Source: Macrotrachela quadricornifera
Lineage: Eukaryota; Rotifera; Eurotatoria; Philodinida; Philodinidae
Direction of reading: 5' to 3'
NCBI GenBank assembly: GCA_022393335.1
Contig: JAJEKB010021880.1
Coordinates: forward strand, 803,776-867,775
DNA length: 64,000 nt
The translations under genes and the position numbers were made by a program. Below the pieces are notes generated by a model that searched no databases, was not told the DNA's origin, and was given only the letters and a program-made list of their open reading frames with translations. Shown here piece after piece: positions 55,109 to 64,000 of this stretch. How positions within the stretch are numbered: position 1 is the stretch's first letter; every line of letters begins with the position of its first letter.

Positions 55109-56486
55109 ATGGATTATTCAATGATTACTCGATTAGAAGATTTATCTGTGGAAGTTTTAATGGAAATATTTGTTTATTTTACGGCTGATGAGATCTATTT
55201 ATCATTCTCTCACTTAAATAATCGTCTTAATTCAATTCTCAAATCATTACCCAATTTGATTCTTGTGATACAAAAACATGTAGATTCTTCTCTCTTCTCT
55301 TTCTTCTACTCATTTAACAAAATTCTTGTCAAATTTTGTGGTTCACATATATTTAGTTGTCGTTGTCAATCCCATCCAATAAATGGTGGTAATCGTTTAT
55401 ATGAAATTTATCCAACATGGGATTTCAATTGGTTTCCTGATGATTTTCATGAAATTGAAAATACTATTCGTCCTGATATTTATTCTCGATTACAATCATT
55501 AGTTTTACCATCTACTTCATCTAAATTGATACAGCTCATATTTCGTGATGAATTTCCTCGTTTGAAAATATGTCATCTTGGTAGATGTGAACCAATTATT
55601 TTTCCATTATCACCGACCATTCGTCTACAAAATCTTCGTCAATTAACTGTCCGTACAGAAAGTCGAAATGGTGACCAATTTGAAACAATTTTATTGTTTT
55701 GTCCTTCTTTAGTATATTTTGATTTCTCATGTGATGGTGCTATTCCTCCATTAAATCGTATAAATCATTGTTTTCCATCTATGAAATATCTTCGACTTAG
55801 TCGTCTTGAGAAATTCTTTTTTCACAATGGTCAATTCGATTATCTTCTTTCAATCTTTCCAAATCTTTTACAATTTCATTTAACTGTTGATCAATGCCCT
55901 GAAAATGTTGAAACAATCAAATTTAGAGAAATTGCACATTATTTACGTCATCGATGTCCATTACTGAAAATATTAGCTTTATGTATTTACAGGNNNNNNN
56001 NNNNNNNNNNNNNNNNNNNNNNNNNNNNNNNNNNNNNNNNNNNNNNNNNNNNNNNNNNNNNNNNNNNNNNNNNNNNNNNNNNNNNNNNNNNNNNNNNNNN
56101 NNNNNNNNNNNNNNNNNNNNNNNNNNNNNNNNNNNNNNNNNNNNNNNNNNNNNNNNNNNNNNNNNNNNNNNNNNNNNNNNNNNNNNNNNNNNNNNNNNNN
56201 NNNNNNNNNNNNNNNNNNNNNNNNNNNNNNNNNNNNNNNNNNNNNNNNNNNNNNNNNNNNNNNNNNNNNNNNNNNNNNNNNNNNNNNNNNNNNNNNNNNN
56301 NNNNNNNNNNNNNNNNNNNNNNNNNNNNNNNNNNNNNNNNNNNNNNNNNNNNNNNNNNNNNNNNNNNNNNNNNNNNNNNNNNNNNNNNNNNNNGATCGAT
56401 GTGACTCGCGTCTAATAATAAGTTCACATGGTTTTATTCACCATCAATTTTATTCGTATCGATATGCTCGTCCTTCGTCTAACTGA
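55109..56486 (+). CDS. F-box protein, copy 2, interrupted by assembly gap
   Basis: Paralogue of the gene at 7606 with the same F-box (RLEDLSVEVLMEIFVYF) and leucine-rich tail. The determined part before the gap is open through residue 295. After 400 N, the homologous end (CGTCTAATAATAAGTTCACA) runs to TGA at 56484-56486. That homologous end is not in frame with an exact 400-base gap. In copy 1 only 90 bases separate the same two points, so the true missing piece is probably about 80 bases. Unlike copy 1, an upstream in-frame ATG at 55076 is open here (MMIQELQRERE); the conserved start at 55109 is preferred. Many replacement differences from copy 1 fall in the tail, for example FGCRC to FSCRC, DSDWF to FNWF-type change, and RIIFPLSMN to PIIFPLSPT. 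Confidence 0.75.
55994..56393. other. Assembly gap, exactly 400 N
   Basis: Placeholder inside F-box copy 2. Comparison with copy 1 suggests that the real missing sequence is much shorter than 400 bases. Confidence 0.95.
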
Positions 56487-56694
56487 TTATATGCAAATGG
56501 TAGATATCGATAATTAGCTTATCCGCTTTTGACTATTTCATATACATGTCATTTGTATGTATTATTTTCTGATTCTATTAAAATAGAATCCTAAATATTT
56601 CTTAAGATTTGGAATCTTTATCTTATCTAAACACTTTATTAAATATAATTCAATAAAAACTTCTATGAAATAGAGATTATAATTAATCGAATTT

Positions 56695-57116
56695 ATGTTC
56701 TAAAGTGTTATAATTAGATAGAAAATGAAGTTTTAGATCTGCAAAATTTTTCTGAAAATTTATGTCTGTGCGTTACCTGTGTTTTGACTGTAACAATAAT
56801 AATAATTGCAGGGTACTAAACAACAGCACTTTGCTGGTAGCAACTATATGTATGTATTATTCACAGCAATACACATACTACACTTATTCGTATATACATA
56901 ATGTCACTATATCTGTTGTTCGCGTGGATTGTATTCCGTCTTTGAGTCAACTCGATTGCGTTTAAACAACTTTTCACTTTACGAGCAACACACATTCACA
57001 CCCTCAAGAAAGATGAGCTTTTATATAAGTGTAATATCGTATAATAGTAATATGAGGATAATATCGATGATGGGTATAAGACCAAGGAAGAATGATATCA
57101 TTTAAATTGAATCTAT
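56695..57116. other. Intergenic, no feature seen
   Basis: AT-rich DNA; the open frame at 56762-56965 is not supported. Confidence 0.4.
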
Positions 57117-57374
57117 GTGATTTCATATACTAAAACAGCAAAACATTTGCGAACAGCTCTCTCAATAGCAAAAAAATACCCATTGATTCGATACCGTACA
57201 CCCCTGATTGTATTTTTTTTTCAACCAAACAAGCATCGATTTCAACAATGTGTCCAACTCCTCCAGTCTCTACAGGATGCTTCAAAAGTACTCATCGCAA
57301 ATATCTCGCATAAAATCCTTCCAGTCGATGAAGCACTAAACACGAGTCAAGTGATTGAAATCAGAAGCACATAA
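57117..57374 (+). CDS. Small hypothetical protein
   Basis: 85 residues that I do not recognise. The frame has coding-like composition: a basic, amphipathic N-terminus (KTAKHLRTALSIAKKYPLIR) and a helical second half (FQQCVQLLQSLQDASKVL, DEALNTSQVIEIRS). The N-terminus could be a mitochondrial presequence. A run of nine T in the middle could hide an intron boundary. No partner or neighbour gives context. Confidence 0.35.
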   Translation: MISYTKTAKHLRTALSIAKKYPLIRYRTPLIVFFFQPNKHRFQQCVQLLQSLQDASKVLIANISHKILPVDEALNTSQVIEIRST

Positions 57375-58383
57375 GATCTAGATCCTATCGAATTTTTAGT
57401 TTTGAGTTAAAAAAAAGTATCTTCAAGAATAGTTCATGTACATTTGCATTTTCTGCATCGCCATGCCCACCCGTCAGACGCATGAGATTAAACATCAAGT
57501 TTCTAATTTTTATGATCTTGTACGCATCCTTCATTTAATCATTTAAAGTGTAATTTATAAGACTTACCGGTTGACAGAAATCAATACATTTTTGTCGTTA
57601 GATGTGAGTTTGCTTCGTTCGCAGAAGTTAAGAGTATCAGGAGTTAATAGAAAAGCGTTTTTCATCAGAATATTTTCATACTACTATTTTAAAAATTATT
57701 AGATCTTTGATCTATGCTCTTTTCAATATCTTAGAAAGAAATTCTATTTCTAGTAGAACTAGCAGCTTATGACATCTTTCATCTATGTATTCTATAATTG
57801 ATAGAGAGAATGTTCCAGTCATTTTTTCCTTTTCTTTCGTTCCCTCCATGCATACAGACAATGACGGTGTGCGTATCATGTAGAATCACCTTAAAAAGAC
57901 TTATAGAACAATTTTTCTAATTGTAATTAGGAAAATGTCCTTATTTTCTTGTATTGACTATCATAAGAAATTGAACGATGTAGAATTTTTATATCTCAAT
58001 CACTTATTCATAAACTATAGACGATTATTTATTCGCTTGTTGAACGTTTTTCTAACGACCAATCAGGGCTTTAGGCTCCCTTGGCTTCAACTTCGACCGT
58101 ATATTATTATCGCAGTGAATTTATTTCTGTATAGGAGATAAAACATATTGTTGAAGGTTTTTTCCAGTGTTTTTCTTATATATGTATGTACGCTTTCGTC
58201 GGATTGGACACTTTCCTGTGCTTTACAAACGCGAAACTGTCTAGAAGAACACGAAAGAGAACACATGGTAAAAACAAACAAGAAAAGCACGTTTTATCAT
58301 ATCGTCACAAACGTAATATATACATAAACAAATATAAAGTTCAAATAGTATTTCTTAGATCATCATTATAATAATAAAGTGTA
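57375..58383. other. 5' flank of the carrier gene, no supported gene
   Basis: AT-rich DNA; open frames at 57935-58371 overlap each other on both strands and resemble nothing known. Confidence 0.4.
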
Positions 58384-59456
58384 ATGGCAGAGGTAGTAAG
58401 TAAATCATGTTTTTACAGATTATTAAAATCTACTTCTATGAAATATTGTTTAGAAAGAAAAAGGTCCGGTTACATTAAGTTTCATTGAAAGGTTTGTCCT
58501 CAAGGCTATTGGTATTGGTGTTGGTACTATTGTTGGACAAACAGCAACTGCACCTATTGATCGTGTAAAAATACTTCTTCAAAGTCAAGGTGAAATGCTT
58601 AAACAAGGTATAATCAGCCGACCCTACACTGGTGCTACTGATTGTACCATGCAAATCTTCAGAAATGAAGGTCTCATTCAATTTTGGCGAGGTTATTTGG
58701 CTGGCTGTATTCGGCACTTTTCCAACGGGGTGTGTTTTAGTTTATAATTAATTAATTAAAACAAAATAAACTGATGACCATTTGTTCTAGGTTTTGAATG
58801 CTGCTTTCAACGATAAAATCAAAGGAATGTTTAAACAAGATAAAAACGATCCATATATAATTAATTTTGTCAAAAATGTAGCAAGTGGTGGTATAGCTGG
58901 TGCTTTATCATTATTTTTTGTGTATTCACTTGATTATGCCCGTACACGTTTAGCTAATGATGTTATAAGTACAACGCAAGGAGGTGGCGAACGTATATAC
59001 GATGGTCTTATTGATGTCTATAGAAAAACTTTGGCTACCGATGGTATTGTCGGCCTTTATCGTGGTTTTTCTATTTCATGTGTTGGTATCATTATCTATC
59101 GTGCTTGTTACTTCGGATTGTATGACATATTAAAACCAATTATACTTGGACCTGATGCCAGTTTAAGGCTTTCATTTTTACTTGGTTACGGTGTCACAGT
59201 TCTATCAGGTTTTATTTCATATCCATTGGATACTATTTCACGACGTTTGATGATGACATCAGGCCAAGCAGTTCACTATAAAAATGCACTAGATTGCATG
59301 TTTCAAATCATACAAAACGAAGGTACAATAGCCTTATTTCAAGGAGCTGGTGTCATGTTTCTCAGGGGTATCATTGGTGCTTGTGTCTTATCTGTTTTGG
59401 ATAAACTAGTCGAACTTTATACTAGAGCCAAAGCTGATAATGGTGCCAGTGGTTAA
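58384..59456 (+). CDS. Divergent mitochondrial ADP/ATP carrier (SLC25 family), three exons
   Basis: Exons 58384-58392 (only MAE), 58454-58729 and 58791-59456 join across two ~61-base GT-AG introns to 316 residues. Three ~100-residue carrier repeats are visible. The signature starts are TAPIDRVKILLQSQ, SLDYARTRLANDV and YPLDTISRRLMM. The ARTRLANDV block and overall order identify the adenine nucleotide carrier branch, which exchanges ADP and ATP across the inner mitochondrial membrane. Departures from the usual form are SRRLMMTS where ADP/ATP carriers have RRRMMM, Ser for Pro in the second PxD motif, and HFSNGVLNAAF where RYFPTQALNFAF is usual. The tiny first exon is inferred from the ATG-GCA-GAG|GTAGTAAG donor and the frame of the next exon, which otherwise lacks a start. 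It may be a paralogue with altered specificity rather than the housekeeping carrier. Confidence 0.85.
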
Positions 59457-59739
59457 AAGAACAATTCCATTCCAAACAACAAACATTGCAATCAAACTAT
59501 TCTTCACTTTCCGTCTATTTCCTCAAAATAATCAAGCTTTTTTTGTTTAGTCTATTGTGAAAAAAGAACGTCGATTTCTTTGCCGTCGTCTATTTTGATC
59601 TAATAGAATTTTCTTTTTCTTTTATTTTTAACTAATTTTTGTAGTACTTCTATCCATCTAACTGTTTATTTTCATTCCACAGCATGCAAAAAAAGAGACA
59701 GAACATTCTATGATGATTAAAAACCATGTTATTGTTCTT
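59457..59739. other. 3' flank of the carrier gene
   Basis: T-rich untranslated-like DNA; nothing else is seen. Confidence 0.4.
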
Positions 59740-60851
59740 TTTGTGATTCTTAATCCATTGGTCACGACGTGGGCTTACAGTCCACACAGAGAGTTTTTAC
59801 TTTCTTTGCTTCTGCATAAGTCGCTTCTCTTGATTGTTGTACTCTTTTCTTGGCATAGAAGTCAGTGCACCGCCTGCAAATATTGCGCGTAGATCCTTCC
59901 TTTCCTTAGGTCATGCGCTTCGAATGAATTGCTGATTGTTGTCTCGGATCGGGTTTCAGCTTCTCGACTGGGATATCACGGAGTAAAGATCGTACAAGAG
60001 TTTCTCGAAACTCTAAAATCTGTATACTGCTTGTGTCATAATTTTCCTTATAAATCAAATAACTATTAACTACTGCAGTTCCAAATAGCAATTCAAATGC
60101 CATCTTTTTATACTATTTTATTGACCATCTGAGACATGCGTAGTATGTTGATAGTTGATCCGATATAAATAGGTACCTTGTCTCCCTTCGTTGTAATCGT
60201 GAACAACTTGTGGCTTCATGATGCGTTCATTTGGTTTATTGGTTTTTCCGGGGTTCGTCATAGTTGCCGAATGAGATTGATTTGCAGATATCATCCAGAC
60301 ATCTTCTTTGTCTTTTCACATGATCAATTTTATGCTGTCTTCATTCTGGATTCCATAAACTTCACCATGGCTAAGCTTTTTCTGAAGAACTTCGCTTTCG
60401 GATCCAACAAATGTTTCGTCAGAGAAATATTAGTAAAGAAGTTATCAGTCTCCATCGTTCGATAATCTGGCTTTCAATAAATCCAAGATTGGCTTCACCG
60501 TGAACAGCCTATCTTGATTCGAATCTTTGTTATATCATCTGAAAAATGCTAAAACTTGAGGAGTAATTCAAACCTCTCTTTTAGCATAGTATTTCGAATG
60601 ATCTCCGATCTGTACAATTGATTACTGCATCAGTAGTATTTCAGTTATAGCATTTGTACCAATCTCATCTCAATTATGATTCCTGAGACCTTCACCCTCT
60701 CTTCGTCAGACATTTCTTCATCGGAACTTTTAGTTTCAAGATGTATTCTATCAAAATCACTATCCAAAGGGTTCACTTCACTTAGTGAGCTAACGCTTCC
60801 GTCTGTATTTGTTTCTTCGAACAACATGTAGACTCTATCGCAAGATTTCAC
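59740..60851 (-). pseudogene. piggyBac-type transposase remnant
   Basis: Minus-strand blocks in order: an acidic N-terminus (60851-60645, SLSEVNPLDSDFDRIHLE, SSDEEMSDEERV) of the kind that precedes piggyBac transposases; a decayed middle with stops (60460-60180); KMAFELLFGTAVVNSYLIYK, NYDTSSIQILEFRE and LVRSLL (60100-59990), the conserved post-catalytic block; and a C-terminal cysteine-rich finger (CTDFYAKKRV, VKTLCVDC, about 59855-59775). The catalytic aspartate region is not readable. No TTAA-flanked termini were found. It is a dead copy that could be distantly related to the source of the piggyBac-type element at 1191. Confidence 0.75.
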
Positions 60852-62269
60852 ATGTCCTTATATAGTAAAAAAAAAATAGAGGAATGAGAATAACGGAGAA
60901 AAGCCTGGAATTTTCCTCCTTTTTCTTGCCTATGTTATATATAACATGAAAAAAAGTAAACTACCCATGAAAATGACATTTAGTGGAAATTTCATAAGAA
61001 AACTGAATCGTGTCCCATGTATTAAAATAATGAGCTCATCAAAAAACAGTAAAGAGTTAAATTAGAAAAGTCTTTTTGACTTCGAATTCGCATTTTCAGT
61101 GATTGATAACGATCTATCTAGTTTTATGACAAACTATGATTTATTCATTTACCATTAAATAATAACTGTCACTATTAAAATACCAACTTCAAATTTGAAT
61201 TCCCCATAACCAATTATCTTTGGTGAAGTTATATTGAAGAGAGTTCATATATTATTTATTATATTTTATTAATTACCTGGTAAAAAATAGTCTGTCTTGA
61301 CTTATCGATTTTCACTTACTGAGGAGTAAATGTTTTTAAAAAAAGGAAGAACTTCAATCTGACTTCAAATTTAAATTTTTTTCTCACGATTATACTGCAT
61401 GTAGTTTTTTATCTTAATCTAGTTGATTGCATTCTCCAATTGATTTAGGCACATAAATATACAGACGAATTTCAGAAACAATCGTACGTGCAAAACTATC
61501 AACTACTTTTAACTAATATGATCTATCCTTCACTCCAGAAAACAGATTGTTATTTTCTTTAAAAAAGCCTTCTACAGACAAAAATTCATTTTCAATGATA
61601 TCCAAACTCTGATGATACGAATCGATTCCTCGAACCCGAAAACCTTTTGTCAAATGTTAATTATTGACTTCTCATAAAGCTGTAATAATTTGATGAAGTT
61701 TTCTAAGAATATATTTTTTTGACCTTTGACATCGACGACAAGCAATTAAACAATCAACCGCTACCTAAATATAATATTTAGAACAAATCAAAATAGATAA
61801 TTATTTTATTCTTTCCTACAAACTTCATGTACAGATATCATTTTCGCCTAAAACATACCATCGCTTGTATGATTCAATTCAATTTTCATCAGAGAATGTA
61901 CTTCTTATCTTAGAATTAAAACGAGGCCATCTGATGATCCTAGTTGCACAGATGAAATGGTATCATTATAGTTATTCCACTCACCATGACTCATTTTCAT
62001 CTTCGTCCGCAAAAAAAAAATAAAATTTTATTGCAACTGCATAAAAAACATTTGCAGGTTTTACAACAAATCTTCGTTGTTGATGGTTAAAATTTTGGGC
62101 ATAGTAAGAGAAACAATACATACATCTATTAAATAAATTTGAGACTAAACGAAAAAGTACAGAGATCAAATTGAAAGAAATAAAATATCTCATTTATTTT
62201 GATCAAGCAAATATATTGATTGTGATACGTGCATAAAAAGAGTGACAAAAAGTCTTTGTTTATTTTTAT
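60852..62269. other. Intergenic, no supported gene
   Basis: AT-rich. 61620-61670 has weak similarity to the ~120-bp dispersed unit (CCTCGAACCCGAAAACCTTT). The frame at 61981-62193 runs over a poly-A tract and is not supported. Confidence 0.4.
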
Positions 62270-63322
62270 TTATATATGACTTGTTTTGTCGTATGGGTGT
62301 ACATAACTTGAGGTTGGTTCTTTTGTCAATACTGTGCCATTGACAATCAATCTTGGTCCAGAACTGTCTCCATAATCTAATGTACCACGAACAGAGCAAC
62401 AAAAACAACAAAACTGAAAATTGTCATCTTCAAAATGAGCAGGACAATTTCTATACCTTGTACGACAAATGCCCCACTAAAAACAACAATCGACACGTTT
62501 GATGCTATGTTTGAAACAAACTTAAACTTCTTTTGTTTGACATTTTGTTTTTGACTTCGTGAAAATATGTTTCAATAAAGTTGAAATTCCAATACAACCA
62601 TTTGATAGGAAAAAATATTCTCTTTTGTTTTATATAATACTGAATTCCGTAACTTCTTCTATCCAGAAGCAACGAGTATTTTCTTGAGAGTCTCAATTTC
62701 GACCAACTGATCTTAAATCAGTATAAAAATATCAACATATAGGTAATTAAAAATGGTAATAGATATCATCACTAGGCTTGGTACCTCTAATTGCCTATAT
62801 GTCAACTGAAATTAATGTTCTCAGGAAAATATTCATTGATCATTACATAGATCGAAAATGAATATTTTTTCTTATAAAATGGTAGTTTTTAGATTTCAAC
62901 TTTATTAGAGAATATTTTCACAATAACAAAAACAATAAAACGTTTATGAAATTGGTTTATTGTTGATTAACCAGATTTTGGGATACTTTTTCTTGCCCTA
63001 ATGTCATTCTTTCAAATGGTTGTTCAAAATAACAAAAACTATCTTTCATCAATAATCTAATATTAAACGAAAATATTTCAAGTCTTTATTTCTACGAAAA
63101 AGTTCTGCGTTTAATAGATGCAATTTTATCTTAATAAGAAAAATAAATATGATCTACTTTCTTTTTTCTAATTTTCTGCTCTATTCTAAGCGTATTAATA
63201 TGTACCTGTATAATGTAATCAATACATCCATCTGGATAAATGGTTAGTTTCTTATTTGGCTTGTTAGTCCATGTTCCAATAAATTCCTCTGGTGGTTGTA
63301 TACCATAGCAAATAGTACCCAT
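62270..63322 (-). CDS. Cysteine-rich hypothetical protein, two (or more) exons
   Basis: Exon 63206-63322 reads MGTICYGIQPPEEFIGTWTN and KKLTIYPDGCIDYIIQ up to a GTACAT donor. Exon 62270-62476 follows a TTTTTAG acceptor and reads WGICRTRYRNCPAHFEDD, FQFCCFCCSVRGTLDYG and LIVNGTVLTKEP to a stop. Both junctions are phase 0, so they can join directly to 107 residues, with 729 bases between them that may hold a further exon. The second exon has seven cysteines, including CCFCC, which suggests metal binding or disulfides. The pattern W-T-N, L-T-I-Y-P-D-G and L-I-V-N-G suggests a small beta-rich fold. I do not recognise the family. There is no signal peptide. Confidence 0.5.
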
Positions 63323-64000
63323 TGAAGAAAAGAGCTTTTATTTCTATCACAGAATGGTGAAGCACGATGTAGTGACATATTGTGAATATTTTCTTTTGTG
63401 TTCTATTAGACTATTGTAACAAAAATGTTGATAATGAAAGAGAAAAATATAGTTATTACATGACTATTTGCACAAAACACACTAAAGGAGAATGTGCCGT
63501 ATATGTCGCATTTGAAGTAGTTGTAATTCGTGATAACACCTAGTTTTTCAAAGTATCGATAAACCACTTCTACAAATACCTATTTCAAAAGACTGTTTAT
63601 ATACTTAAATAGTTTTCAAATAAAAAAACATGTTCTATATAAATCCTCAACAATTCGCGACTATCTTTACTCACTGATAGTATCGTGTGCTAACACAAAC
63701 ATCATCTATTACATCTTCAGAATAACTTACAAATCTGTCATCCAAATCTACTAACATTTTACTAAAAATTAATAGCGCGCACATGTATATGGCACTCAGC
63801 AACATGTATAATAAAATACCAACGCAACTACAACTTCACTTTTACTACGAAAAATGATTGGTTTTATTTTGTTTAATGCAATTTATACTGATGCTGATTA
63901 ATGAACAAAGCGTAAGTGTATGCATATATTAGAAGTTTCAAAATTAAGAACAGAAACAATGCATTATCATTGATTTCGTCTAGTCTAGAAGCAATTTTGA
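63323..64000. other. Intergenic at window end, no feature seen
   Basis: AT-rich DNA upstream of the cysteine-rich gene; no supported coding frame reaches the edge. Confidence 0.4.

Larger units (their letters stand above)
54157..56694. repeat. Segmental duplication, copy 2
   Basis: Collinear with 6650-8842, including about 950 bases upstream of the F-box ATG and about 200 bases downstream, in the same orientation. Its left edge (TAGTATATTTGATCAATATAG) matches copy 1 from TAGTATAT onward. To the left lies the SLC5 pseudogene here, but the CTAGTC-rich element in copy 1. Confidence 0.9.

Noticed and set aside
58475..58717. Minus-strand open frame
   Set aside because: Antisense shadow of exon 2 of the ADP/ATP carrier.

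Overview
The window looks like nuclear DNA of a small invertebrate, most likely a bdelloid rotifer (Adineta/Rotaria type). It is very AT-rich, with short GT-AG introns of roughly 50-100 bases and sparse genes on both strands. It carries gene families I associate with bdelloids: diverged F-box proteins, ART-TPR fusion proteins and Kelch fragments. It also has an intronless secreted gene of bacterial type and many small, mostly dead DNA transposons. The species assignment is inference; no rRNA or mitochondrial marker is present.

Layout. 1-2.3 kb: a mariner end, a 499-bp inverted-repeat element and a 1042-bp piggyBac-type element with intact TTAA duplications. 2.4-5.8 kb: a 12-exon MOK-like protein kinase (minus). 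6.5-8.8 kb: a deletion copy of a CTAGTC-rich element, then an F-box gene with a TATA box. 9.7-14.95 kb: transposon debris, a 1.5-kb foldback, an 83-bp tandem array, a CAGGATC-rich patch, a Tc1-type element and a 24-bp minisatellite. 15.5-16.7 kb: a secreted DUF2817/M14-like peptidase. 17.3-21.1 kb: nested elements (CTAGTC-rich, tRNA-like, hAT-type, mariner). 22-25.6 kb: a small cysteine-containing gene, a hAT transposase pseudogene, a partial kinase pseudogene and a decayed membrane-protein gene. 26.5-27 kb: a gene with four PBZ-like zinc fingers. 29.3-30.1 kb: a two-exon membrane protein. 30.5-31.6 kb: a Tc1-type foldback. 32-41 kb: gene-poor, with a foldback touching a tRNA-Gly(UCC) and a Kelch fragment. 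44-46 kb: an ART-TPR gene interrupted by a 400-N gap. 48-53 kb: gene-poor. 52.9-54.2 kb: an SLC5/SGLT pseudogene. 54.2-56.7 kb: a second copy of the F-box segment, with a 400-N gap. 58.4-59.5 kb: a divergent ADP/ATP carrier. 59.7-60.9 kb: a piggyBac transposase remnant. 62.3-63.3 kb: a two-exon cysteine-rich gene.

The genes do not form an operon or an evident pathway. The most connected themes are these: (i) long foldback DNA, at least seven separate structures able to give hairpin RNA; (ii) a predicted ADP-ribosyl transferase and a predicted poly(ADP-ribose)-binding finger protein in one window, about 17 kb apart; (iii) a 2.2-kb segmental duplication of an F-box gene whose copies differ mostly by amino-acid replacements and whose edge meets a broken sugar-transporter gene. 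Splice sites and exon joins were assigned by eye from reading frame, GT-AG signals and family resemblance.
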